This document shows, in pieces, positions 1-10,516 of a stretch of 64,000 nt of DNA; positions within the stretch are counted from its first letter, which is position 1, and the number at the start of each line of letters is the position of its first letter. The stretch comes from Anthonomus grandis grandis. Lineage: Eukaryota; Arthropoda; Insecta; Coleoptera; Curculionidae. Position numbers and translations under genes: made by a program. The notes under the pieces were generated by a model. The model saw only the letters and a list, made by a program, of their open reading frames with translations. It was not told the origin of the DNA and did no database searches. The stretch covers positions 13,294,518 to 13,358,517 of the forward strand of contig NC_065563.1 in the NCBI RefSeq assembly GCF_022605725.1, in the 5' to 3' direction.

Positions 1-300
1 TACGATTTTGCAAACTGGGGAAGCTGTGAAAAACAAAAGACAGTAAATTTTATTTTTCTAGGACTACTTGATGTAAAATTAACAATTTTAAGTTTTTCAT
101 GGCGCTCTAGATTGAAATACAAAAATTTAAAGGTTAGGTGTCAAAAATTGACGTATCATTTTTCTTAGAATTAATGTAATTTTCTATCAAGATATACCAA
201 AAAAATTGGGGAAGATTGGCCAAATACGTCAGCCAATCCCAATTTGGATGCCACATCCACTCACAAAATTTCATTTTTTTAACTTAAAAATTGAGACACC
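1..300. other. AT-rich non-coding flank
   Basis: No gene, RNA or tandem repeat is recognisable here. The sequence is AT-rich and frequently stopped in all frames. It should lie within the p115 intron or 3' region on the minus strand, because exon 9 of that gene ends at 4565 with an intact splice donor and no further exon is visible to the left. Confidence 0.5.
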
Positions 301-470
301 CGGTATATCGAGGACCAGCCAGTTCTTGGGGTATCACGCTTCACATAACCATAATTTGTTTTAAAATCGCGTTATATGTCAATTAAACCTCAAATATCAA
401 ATTTTAGCCTGATCGGACTAATAGCAAAAAAGTTACGGTAGTCACGTGACCTTAAAATTTACAATTTAAA
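301..470 (+). repeat. Dispersed repeat, copy A
   Basis: This stretch is related, in opposite orientation, to parts of 50166-50425. The clearest shared blocks are a TTCTTGGGGTAT core near 322-335 and a block ending in AGTCACGTGAC near 410-451. The relationship is diverged but follows the same order of blocks. It looks like an old dispersed element; the family is not identified. Confidence 0.5.
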
Positions 471-575
471 CACCCTGTTGTATATTTTTCTTATAAATGT
501 CCCAAAAACCTTAAACCACCCTATAAGTTACTATATTATTATAATTGTTATTTTCCTTATACAGGGTGTCCCTTT
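470..575. repeat. Short inverted repeat with ACACCCTGT ends
   Basis: ACACCCTGT near 470 is mirrored by ACAGGGTGT near 562, giving arms of roughly 14 imperfect bases around an AT-rich centre of about 80 bp. This may be a small non-autonomous element. The same CACCCTGTAT-type motif recurs in other repeats of the window. Confidence 0.35.
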
Positions 576-1085
576 TCAAATGGTCAAAAATGTTGTTGTA
601 TTCAATTTTAAAATTTGAATTTACACGCCCTTAGCTGTAACGTCATATGTGTTGACAGTAGTTATTACGTTTTGTTTGGTTGGCATGAGTAATGAAGATG
701 GACGATTAGACAGAGAGAGACGTTGTAATTTGTGTATTTGTTTAGCCGAATAAAAGGCCATTCTACAGAGTATATACAGGAGCCATAAAAAAGGAAATTT
801 TAATATCATTACAATAAAAAATAAATAATTTAATTAAATACTAAGCAATCCAAACCAAACTCTCAAGACAAAAAAATACCATTATTAGAATTTATTTTAT
901 GGAAATTACTATGAAAAACTGCCTAAAATTCACGAGAAATATAAACAAACTAATAAAATAAAGAACTCTGGTATGGATTTTATTTAGTTGCACCAGATCG
1001 CAAAAATGCAAGGGCTGTATTTTGTTAGAAATAAACAAGATATTCAGAAAACAGTGGTTTTAGAAATTAAATTTTAACCAAATTT
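576..1085. other. Non-coding DNA, nothing recognised
   Basis: No gene or repeat is recognised. The one short open frame on the minus strand (621-809) resembles nothing I know and lacks coding-like composition. Inferred to be intronic for p115. Confidence 0.4.
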
Positions 1086-2848
1086 ATAATTATACCCTAA
1101 ACCAAACCCAAATACCAAATTTCATTCAAATCGAGCAAATACCAAAAAATTGCCACATAAAATAATAATACCCATTAAATCCCTTAGATTAGATTTTTTT
1201 TTATCATTAGGACCCACTGTGTTGTAATTTTTGTCTAGCAAAATGCCTTGTATCGGCCCACTGTGTCGCATGAATATTATAATACTACACGGAAAATGTC
1301 AAATAAAACGTCAAACGTTGCCGAATTATCACGGCTAAAAGAACCCGATTTGGTAAAAGGTATGCACATATTCGGATTCTCCAGAGTCTCTTGAATAATT
1401 CCGTACCAATTTCAGGAAGTTCTGAGCTATTTTAAGCATTTTATCAATGAAATTAGGAAGCAAGTCCGGGCCGCCGATTCATCTACGTTGACGCCATGTT
1501 GTTATAACCGCCATTAAAATTCGGCATAAACGTCAAAATCGACCATTTTCAGACGATGATTTCGGGCATAAAAAAAGGTTTTTGCCTTATGATTTGTACA
1601 TGGAAAAATAGTTTAAAGCCTTAGGAACAGTTTAACATCAATTCTGGACCGATTCCAGTCGGTTTTAGTGGTTAAATTTCGATTATAAAAAGGGTCTTTT
1701 TTCGGCGAAAATCGCCGTTTTCGTTGCCATGGAGACGCCGCGCCGGCCATAACACCGGTCATAGGTGACTCGAACGTCGCTCTTGTGTGGGTTGATTTTT
1801 AGCGATTTTTCGTACTTAGGACTTTTTTTGAAAAAAATTACTTTTAGAGTACTTGTAAAAATAACGAAAAAATTATATTTTAGTATGTCATAGCATAATA
1901 AATGGCGCATCTACTCGATTGGTTTTGGTTTTTCTATCACATACCGGGTGCGCACAATTAATTTCCAAAGTCAAAAAATGTTAAAAAATTCATAACTCAA
2001 AAACGGTTTTACTTAGAAGTACCGTTAATATTGCAAAACATTCTTCTTGTCACACGCTACAAACCGCCTATAAGCCATTTAGCTCTAGGGGGCGCCACTA
2101 AAAAGTTATTAGGGCTGGAAATAAAAAATGTGTAAAAAAGGGTATTTTTGACTGAGCACTGCTCACCCTGTATAAGCGATAGCGTTAAACTTAATACGCC
2201 GTTTTATTTGGAAAGAATGGAGGTGTAATTAATCTAAATAAAATTTTTCTAAATTTTGCACCATAAATATTTTATCCCGAAAAAACTTAAAAAAATCATT
2301 TTTTAAAGGTTTTTTTGATTTTTCTCCTAAAAAAAACATTTTTTTCAAAAAAAGTCCTTAATAAAAATTATAGTTCTCGATGAGGCGCACATATCTTCTG
2401 TGAGTCACTATTTCCGGAAAGATACCGTTAAACCGTCAGAAGGGCTAGAATATCACACATATCTGAAACTTTGAGCGTTAAAAAAAAATACTTCCCGTAT
2501 GCTGAGAATAACCAAAAAATATACAGTCCATCTAGAAATGAGGTCCAATCGACCCGTTAAGTTTCATAAAATTCAAAGAACCGTTGCAACCTGTATCGAA
2601 GCACGCGGAAAAAATCGAGCAAAAAAAAAAGTTTTGAGTTCTAAGGCTTCCCCTTCCTAAATAAAAAAACAAATGAAAATTTGTAAATAATCAGATTAAA
2701 GCCTCATATTTCTAGATTACAAAAAGGTAAAAATCACTTCTCTATCCGAATTAGAAAAAAAGTTATAGGCACTTTTATGCGACGAGTCCCGAGGTCGTGC
2801 GAAAACTCCCAAAAAGAAGCGGCCCTCTATAAGAGCTACGCTCTTATA
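1086..2848 (+). mobile_element. Unclassified element, copy 1 (full length)
   Basis: About 1.76 kb, nearly identical over most of its length to 2849-4394 and, inverted, to 53501-55246. The left boundary is set by where copy 1 and the inverted copy 4 stop matching. The right end is a 21-bp palindrome at 2828-2848 with arms AAGAGC and GCTCTT. Internal frames are broken, and no transposase or reverse transcriptase is visible, so it is most likely non-autonomous. The terminal hairpin recalls a Helitron 3' end, but I see no CTRR terminus; the class is undecided. Confidence 0.7.
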
Positions 2849-4394
2849 ATACTACACGGAAAATGCTTAAACGTCAAAACCTTGCGAATTATCACGGCTA
2901 AAAGAACCCGATTTGGTAAAAGACATGCACATATTCGGATTCTCCAGAGTCTCTTGAATAATTCCGTACCAATTTCAGGAAGTTCTGAGCTATTTTAAGC
3001 ATTTTATCAATGAAATTAGGAAGCAAGTCCGAGCCGCCGATTCATCTACGTTGACGCCATGTTGTCATAACCGCCATTAAAATTGAGCATAAACGTCAAA
3101 ATCGACCATTTTCAGACGATGATTTCGGGCATAAAAAAAGGCTTTTGCCTTACGATTTGTACATGGAAATATAGTATGAAGCCTTAAGAACAGTTTAACA
3201 TCAATTCTGGACCGATTCCAGTCGGTTTTAGTGGTTAAATTTCGATTATAAAAAGGGTCTTTTTTCGGCCGTTTTTGTTGCCATGGAGACGCGGCCATAA
3301 CACCGGCCATAGGTGACTCGAACGTCGCTCTTGTGTGGGTAGATTATTAGGGATCTCTCGTACTTGGGACTTTTTTCAAAAAAAATTACTTTTAAGGTAC
3401 TTGTAAAAATAGCGAAAAAATGAGATTTTAGTATGTTATAGTAAAATGAATGGCGCATCTGCTCGATCGGTTTTGGTTCTTCTATCACATACCGGGTGCG
3501 CACAATTAATTTCCAAAGTCAAAAAATGTTAAAAAATTCATAACTCACAAACGGTTTTACTTAGAAGTACCGTTAATATTGCAAAACATTCTTCTTGTCA
3601 CACGCTACAAACAGCCCATAAGCCATTTGGCTATAGGGGGCGCCACTAAAAAGTTATTAGGGCGGGAAAAAAAAATTGTAAAAAAGGGTATTTTTGACTG
3701 AGCACTGCTTACCCTGTATAAGCGATAGCGTTAAACTTAATACGCCGTTTTATTTGGAAAGAATGGAGGTGTAATTAATCTAAATAAAATTTTTTTAAAT
3801 TTTGCACCATAAATATTTTATCCCGAAAAAACTTAAAAAAATCATTTTTTTAAGGTTTTTTTGATTTTTCTCCTAAAAAAAACCATTTTTTTCAAAAAAA
3901 GTCCTTAATAAAAATTATAGTTCTCGATGAGGCGCACATATCTTCTGTGAGTCACTATTTCCGGAAAGATACCGTTAAACCGTCAGAAGGGCTAGAATAT
4001 CACACATATCTGAAACTTTGAGCGTTAAAAAAAATACTTCCCGTATGCTGAGAATAATCAAAAAATATACAGTCCATCTAGAGATGAGGTCCAATCGACC
4101 CGTTAAATTTCATAAAATTCAAAGAACCGTTGCAACCTGTATCGAAGCACGCGGAAAAAATCGAGCAAAAAAAAAAGTTTTGAGTTCTAAGGCTTCCCCT
4201 TCCTAAATAAAAAAACAAATGAAAATTTGTAAATAATCAGATTAAAGCCTCATATTTTTAGATTACAAAAAGGTAAAAATCACTTCTCTATCCTAATTAG
4301 AAAAAAAGTTATAGGCACTTTTATGCGACGAGTCCCGAGGTCGTGCGAAAACTCCCAAAAACAAGCGGCCCTCTATAAGAGCTACGCTCTTATA
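2849..4394 (+). mobile_element. Unclassified element, copy 2 (tandem, left-truncated)
   Basis: A direct tandem copy of the element beginning at 1086, lacking its first part (about 1086-1288 of copy 1). It starts immediately after the palindrome that ends copy 1 and finishes in the same palindrome at 4374-4394, so the 1546-bp unit is bracketed by two identical hairpins. A 77-codon minus-strand frame (3077-3310) is largely shared with a 75-codon frame in the inverted copy (54597-54824), while copy 1 has a stop in the same frame. It resembles no protein I know. Confidence 0.7.
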
Positions 4395-4564
4395 ACAATT
4401 TACAAAAACGCACCGAACACTCAAAAACCCGTTCAACTGAGGCATCACAAGTGGGAAATAAAAGTATAATTACATCATAACTATATAAAACGTTTTAAAG
4501 ACGTCCCTTTAACTTTAAGGTAAGTTCACACCGATTAATGCTTAAAAAAATTTTTTTTACTTAC
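4395..4564. other. Intron sequence next to p115 exon 9
   Basis: Non-coding. It begins on the minus strand with the splice donor GTAAG directly after exon 9 and is followed by the tandem elements. The intron is longer than 4.5 kb, against 49-57 bp for most introns of the same gene. Confidence 0.6.
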
Positions 4565-7166
4565 CCAGTTTGGCTTGTAATTTACTGGTGTGCTGCAAAA
4601 AAACCCCGCACTGATGCAACAAAGTGACCGGCTGCGCCCCCAAATTGGTGGCCAAGAGGACCCTGAGCAGTTGCTCCTTTTGCGCGGGATTCTCCAACAA
4701 ACAATGCGACAACGCCACCGATGAAAACCAATTGCTCAACGGGTCGCTACTAAACAAACCGCTACACAACAATTGACCTGAAAACAAAAGACTGTGATAG
4801 ATAAAACAAAAGACTTTGTAGGGTTCTCTTTTACCGGCGGTCAAAGTGTTACTTCCGGTGGTGCTCGGCAACAACGTTTGCACGACTAATTCCTGTCCGA
4901 TTTCGTTCTTATATAAATAACATTCGAAACAATATAAAACGGCGCACCTATAAATAACCAAAAATTAAAAAAAAAAACAATTATTATGTGTGTAAACCTA
5001 ACCTCAAAGTAAATGGTTGTTTCTCGTTAACCATGGACATAATTAATACGACCAGGGCGGGCCTGGGGGGACTGGAAGGGGCCAAAACGTTGGCAAAATA
5101 TTCCTGATTTGTCAAGTTGCCCCGAATAACTTCCCCCACCGTATTTATCGTTTCGGTCAGAATATTTGCCGGAACTCCTTAAAAAAGAACATTAAAAATA
5201 AAACCATAATTTACCTTAAAATTTTACCACTGGCCATCAAAATGCCGCACAAGGACTCCAACAAGTTGGCATTTCTCAAACTTTTCTGGCAACTGGTGAT
5301 TATTTGAGCGGGATTGTTGGGCGACACTAAGGCCCTCACCACGTGCAACACGCAATGAAAGTTGGAGACTTTTTGAGGACTCCAGCCAACCTAAAAAAAA
5401 AAAAAACCTGAACACCATATAGTCCATAAATGACTTGTAACTTACCTCCTCGAGATTCTCTGGTAAAATAAACATTGGGGCCAACTTTAAAACGTAAGAC
5501 CCTTCGTTGAAAAAGTTGATATTACTGGTGTTATTTTGCAATAAATTTAACATTAATAGGAGGCAATCTTGCACGACGATTCCCCCATCCGTGTAACCCT
5601 AAAAGAGCAATTAACCCATAAACTCTATATAACACATATATAAAAATTTATTTAGAACTCTATATACCCAACTGATCTGATGATGCTTTAAAACGACAAA
5701 ACATGCATTAATTCAAAAAAAAAATATTTAATTTACAGCTATAAGTCAGTACGTCGATGGTCGGTAACTAAGGCGCATGGCCCGTTGCTAAGGTAACTTT
5801 ATACTTATCTACCATCAACATACTAACTTTAGGACCGCTTTTGAAAAATTCTTAACTTACCTCGTCGCTTATAATGGTAAGCAGCCTATCAAAGGCGTTT
5901 TCAAACGCAACAATTTTTTGAATGTTTGCATTCGACTTCGTCAAATAAATCAATAGTAAAACCGCATCGTTTCTTATAATTTCCCGGTTATCGCACAATA
6001 AATCCATCAGCTTGGACATGCCCAATGGACTTACGAGGATAATGTCTTGCACATCCTTCGGTTTACACATCGTTAAAGAGGTTAAAAGTTTCACTGCGGG
6101 CCAACGGACCCTTAAAACAAAAACAAATCGCAAAGGATTCCTTTGCACCCTAACTGGACTCACCGGAAATCATATTCTTCTAAAAAACTGAGAACCAGAG
6201 GCAAGTTCTCAGGGTTTTTTAAAAACATTTCTGAAAACTGTTCACCGACATTCACGGTTTTATTAATGTCCAACTCGAGTTCTTCTTCAAACACTTCTTT
6301 GGACGTTATGTTGCATAAAGTGTCCAGGCAATAGCTTTAAATTAACATGATAAGAAAAAACATAACCTACAAATTTGACTTACCCAATAATTTCACAATC
6401 TGCCCTGTCCAGTTCCAGCACCTGTCTCAGGATATCCATGCCCTGAGCCCCCACCTCTATTCGGTGTTTCCTTGATAAGGCTTTCAGGGCTCGGCAGGCA
6501 TCTCTACGGTCTTCCAATAAAGTGCTGGTACTTACCCGAGACACCAACTTCTCCACCTTAATATTGAACAACAGTTTACGGATTAAAGGAGGATATTGTT
6601 AAAGAAAGTTTAATGTTATTGTCTATTTAACTGTTGCTAAACCTTAATCATGACTTAGGAGGGAATGAGGTGGACTCTCAGTGAGCAAAAACAACCCTAT
6701 GAGTGAAGTGAGGTTAGGTGGGAATTTTCCTAAAATGTCATTCTTAAGTAAGACAATATGGGAAGTACCGTTTTTCTAGAATAGTGTTGTTGCTTTGAAA
6801 ATGCCTTAAGATGATGCCAAAAGCACTAGGCAGCCATTTTCAATTTATTATACACTTTGAATAGAAGAAGTGTGTTTTATTTATTAAGCAAACACTGTGT
6901 ACAAGTGAAATACCCATTATTAGTTTTAAGAGGTAAAGCAGATAGTATTGTGATACACATTTGAATACTGTAATAGTGATTTTTGTATATTATTATTATA
7001 TTTAGTCTATTTATTAACAAATAGCAATGGGGTAAATAAATAAATAAAACATCTGTTACATACAGTGAGTTGTTTATTATTGGCTTACCGTTTCCGCATC
7101 AGACACTTGGGCCCCCGGCTCGGGACCGCCCAGCACCGACTTTAGGCCGCTACGCAAATATTCCAT
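4565..7166 (-). CDS. USO1: General vesicular transport factor p115 (USO1), 5' part: exons 1-9
   Basis: p115/Uso1 is a dimeric tether for COPI/COPII vesicles on cis-Golgi membranes. It binds Rab1, GM130/giantin and SNAREs. Coding exons, in order: 7089-7166, 6384-6556, 6164-6334, 5861-6110, 5446-5598, 5228-5390, 5003-5177, 4835-4947, 4565-4777. All have GT/AG borders and consistent phases, giving 496 codons plus one base. Recognisable family blocks include STLLEDRRDACRALKALSRK in exon 2, RWPAVKLLTSL and KIVAFENAFDRLL in exon 4, FFNEGSY in exon 5, and NPAQKEQLLRVLLATNLG in exon 9. This covers the armadillo-like N-terminal head. The coiled-coil tail and acidic C-terminus of the roughly 900-residue family are absent and should lie left of the window. 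The start at 7166 is chosen because it gives the family's short Gly/Pro-rich N-terminus ending in DAET before exon 2. Intron 4 carries a small repeat. Confidence 0.93.
5681..5848 (+). mobile_element. Small palindromic repeat (MITE-like), copy 1, in p115 intron 4
   Basis: About 170 bp filling most of the 262-bp intron 4 (5599-5860). It is about 80% similar by eye to 8977-9149. Inside is an inverted repeat: 5744-5763 (AGTCAGTACGTCGATGGT) is mirrored near 5807-5827. It contains no coding capacity, as expected for a miniature inverted-repeat element. It explains why this intron is five times longer than its neighbours. Confidence 0.6.
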
Positions 7167-7340
7167 CCTATTAAAATGGAAAATTTCAGTTTTCCTATTA
7201 AATTTTCAGTATTTCATTATCGGTAAAAGGGTATTTTCAAAATCAAAACAAATATTTGTCAATGAATGACAGCCACGTCCGTTGACGTTGACGGTGACGT
7301 TGACAGATGACTAGCGATCGACAAGCGAGACAATTAAAGG
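7167..7340 (-). promoter_or_regulatory. Probable p115 5' UTR and proximal promoter with CRE/UPRE-like cluster
   Basis: This lies immediately upstream of the p115 start codon. Between 7271 and 7305 there are repeated TGACG/TTGAC blocks and, read on the gene's strand, GACGTGGC at 7272-7279. TGACGTGG-type sites are the known targets of CREB3/CrebA and ATF6-class factors, which control secretory-pathway genes in animals; p115 is such a gene. No TATA box is obvious. The link is inferred from motif and gene class only. Confidence 0.35.
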
Positions 7341-8976
7341 GGAACGCACCGTTGCCAAACTGTGCCGTATGATTTAATAAGCGGTCAAGAGATGGCGCTG
7401 AGGCATGCATAGGAAAACGTTTTCTGGTGTTATAGTAAATAAAATATTCCTATTAAAGGCTCTCTATCTATTGAAACCTTAAAACTAGCTTAAGACTCAG
7501 AAGTGGTGAATAATACACCTATAGACAAAGATCTCGGATTAAACCAGAACGAGAGCGAAGCGCTAGAAGATGCCTTGGGTTCAAGAATACGAGCGAGCGA
7601 GTCAGTACTTGGGGCGGGGGGGCAGGGGGGAACGATCAACGGCGGCCGAACACAGAACAGTTGAATAACGCTCCCGCTGCCGTGGAAGGCCCGGCCGTCG
7701 TGGCTACCGCTGCACCGCGGCGAAGAGGTCGCGCCGACCCCACCAGGTTCTCAGGTGCACCGGGTCTACGGCCTCATACACTCTACACAGGCCAAAGTAC
7801 ATTCCATTAATTAAAATCACTACATTACAAGACACAAGGGGTAGAGTGCCTCCTCCCGAATTGAGAAGTTCCCAAAGAGACTCCCCAAGGTTCAAGTTGG
7901 GGAGCAGTCTACGATAACTATATGTACAAAAACTACACGTCAGGTAGTTGGGCAATTCTTGATGTAATTCTCACCTGGACTAGTACTACTAGTAGATGTG
8001 TTTATGGGTGTTTTTATTTTTATAAAAAATGTCTTCCCTGTAGCTCATGTACAGTGAAATGGCGACTTTGGCCGAGGGGATAGAGAGCGATCGTAGTAGG
8101 CCGACGGTACCGCAGAACCACCGGTATGCGTCTCTCGCTCCGCAGTCGGAGTAAAGTACTGATATCGGGTGGTTGCGCGCGTTTTTCTTCTATACTACTA
8201 ACTACTGCATCCAAGTGCATTGACTACCTGAAGTCAATCCTTTTAATCATCGTTTTTTTTTTTGTCGAATTTTTTTCGCTCGGTGGTACCTGACGTCGTG
8301 ATTTGGTTGTTTACGGTCGTTTGGGCCCATTGTGGCACCCACTATGGACGATTATTAGACTTTCTTTAGGTCAGTTTGTATCGATGAGCGTGCGTTGTAT
8401 TGTGGATTTTCTTGTGCTAAAATGACTTACGGTTCAAGGGATAAACTATAAGAGGATTTAGAATTCGGTTCTCTTAGGTAAGTTATTTATATTCTCCCCA
8501 TCACCACCCCAATCATGAGTTACTTTAGTGGCACTGGGATTCTCATTAACGTAAACAGGTTCATTATATGGAAATTAGTTACACCACTTATGGTAAAGCA
8601 TACTTCATCTGTAAACAAATTAAATTTAGTTGTCTGTTTTTAATGACAAATTGACAGAAGTTGTTAAATCCAGGTGCCTTCTAAGTGTAAGCATCTGTTA
8701 CTTCATGTAAGATTTCCATGGATTCTTTCCAAAATTTGTTCCTCCATCTGAAGAGTCCGTACGTTTGATAATTTGGTATACGCCGACTTCGACATCTTTG
8801 TCTATATGAAGCGCCCTCTATCGGCCACAGTAAAAAAAAAAAACATTTTCGAGTTTCTCATATTATACCAAAAAACCCCCAGTTACCAATTTTTCAATTC
8901 ATTAATTTTAATTTTTTCATCCTATAACTAAAAAACGAAGTTGTACGGACCTTTTAGAGACACCCTGTATATGAAC
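7341..8976. other. Intergenic DNA, partly GC-rich, no gene recognised
   Basis: The stretch 7540-8220 is richer in G, C and CpG than its surroundings and contains two open minus-strand frames (7704-7955, 83 codons; 8020-8220, 66 codons) that match nothing I know. A good splice-donor-like AG/GTAAGT lies at 8475-8480 on the plus strand, so a 5' non-coding exon of a distant gene is possible. From about 8730 to 8970 the sequence has repeat character, with a GCGCCCTCTA block and ACACCCTGTAT near 8950. Confidence 0.35.
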
Positions 8977-9149
8977 GCCTTAAAATGACGAAACATGCGA
9001 AAACATTTTTAATTTTAATAAGAATTTTCAGCTATAAGTCAGAACGTCGATGGTCGGTAACTAAGGCCCGTGCCCCGTTGCTATGGTAACATTAACCTTA
9101 TCCACCATCGACGTACTGACTTTTAGATCATTTTTGAAAAATAATATTT
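8977..9149 (+). mobile_element. Small palindromic repeat (MITE-like), copy 2
   Basis: Second copy of the repeat found in p115 intron 4. The internal inverted repeat is better preserved: AGTCAGAACGTCGATGGT at about 9035-9052 faces ACCATCGACGTACTGACT at about 9102-9119. It is preceded directly by an ACACCCTGTATATG motif. No coding capacity. Confidence 0.6.
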
Positions 9150-10516
9150 TTCTCATTATTTCTCAAGATGGCGTCGCCGCGTTAATGTGAAAACAATCGA
9201 AAATGTATGTTGGAAAAAAATTAATGATATGTACATTTATGGGCCCGTCTTGAAAGCTATTAAACGGTAGTACGTTGTAAATCCGTGGTTGTAACTGTTA
9301 ATTCCGACTTCTGGCGGAGCGTTTTGCATAAACGTGTGGGCGAGCAACATAAAAACCGCCGATAAAGATTTGCAAATGGCCAGACTGGTCGTCTAACACT
9401 GATATATGTATAGATATTTTTGAATTAATAACGATCTTAATTATTGCCTTAAACTGTACATAAATATCGTTTAGCATTAACCAGCGGGGGCAATTTACTT
9501 TTACGACTGTTCTAAAATCCTTTTAACAGCACTTTTAATGTTGTTTTAGTGTTTCTTGTGCAGACCTCGGTTACAGGTAGCGCATTTGTTTTGTTTTTTT
9601 TTGAGTCTGTATAAAATTCTTACTGTAGGGTCAAGAAAACAATTGAGCACCAACCAACATGTCCGAGCCGATGAAGCAAAGAAGACATAACCACGTTTTA
9701 TTTAATCATGGTAAACAGACGTTTTTCGGGCTGGTTTCTATATGTTTAAGCCAAAGTATTCCTTATATAAACATCACCAAACGGGTATTACTTGGGTTTC
9801 GTAGAAAGCCATCGGTAAATATGGGTATACTTTTAATAGATAAGTCAACATGCGCTTAAGTAACTAAGTAAAATGTTATTAAGTTTTTTTGAAGAAATAA
9901 TTTAATACGTTTTTAACTATTTATTCGAGAATTAATAAAATTACGTGCCCCGTATTAATCAATTAAGTGATTTGCGTAACTTTTATTACATATAAATTGT
10001 CGTGTCAATATTTGGTTAAATTATTGCTGCCTTACTTATTTTGATGTTTTATGGTGTTTTTAAATCCGCCATAATTTTCTATGTCGTCTTAAGCATAATA
10101 CTAACTTTTTTTTTCACTCTCATCAGAAACGGTAAATCTAAGTATATATTTATTTATAATTTAATAGGGAATCAAGTTCTAAGTCCAGTGACACTCCTTA
10201 CATTTATTTTAAGAAAAAGCAGTGGCGTAGTATTTTTTTACTAAAAATATTCAAGGGACGCCACTGGCAGAGAAGATATTTTTTTCCGCACTATTGTCTA
10301 CAATATTGTTTACTTCTTTATTGGCATAATTTTATATATTTAATCTAAGAGTTTAGCGTCTTTTATAAATTTGACCATATTAAGAGCGTTCAAACACAGT
10401 GGTCATTTTTTTATTTTATTTTTTAATATTAATTTTACATACAATTTTTTTAAGGTTATTGGACAATAAAAAATAAATAAATTGAAATTTTCATATTCGT
10501 AAAGTTAACACTTTAA
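9150..10516. other. Intergenic DNA, nothing recognised
   Basis: AT-rich non-coding sequence with two short plus-strand open frames (9659-9859, 66 codons; 10041-10244, 67 codons). Neither resembles a known protein, and the second is a low-complexity hydrophobic string. The last 150 bases before the satellite are extremely AT-rich. Confidence 0.4.

Noticed and set aside
2828..2848. Rho-independent-like terminator
   Set aside because: The hairpin is a repeat terminus in eukaryotic DNA, present at each element copy's end, not downstream of a gene.
7704..8220. Two minus-strand frames as a gene upstream of p115
   Set aside because: No recognisable protein, no consistent splice structure linking them, and the GC-rich composition alone explains their openness.
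9659..10244. Two short plus-strand frames before the satellite
   Set aside because: Short, unrecognised and AT-rich; the second is low-complexity hydrophobic sequence typical of non-coding AT-rich DNA.
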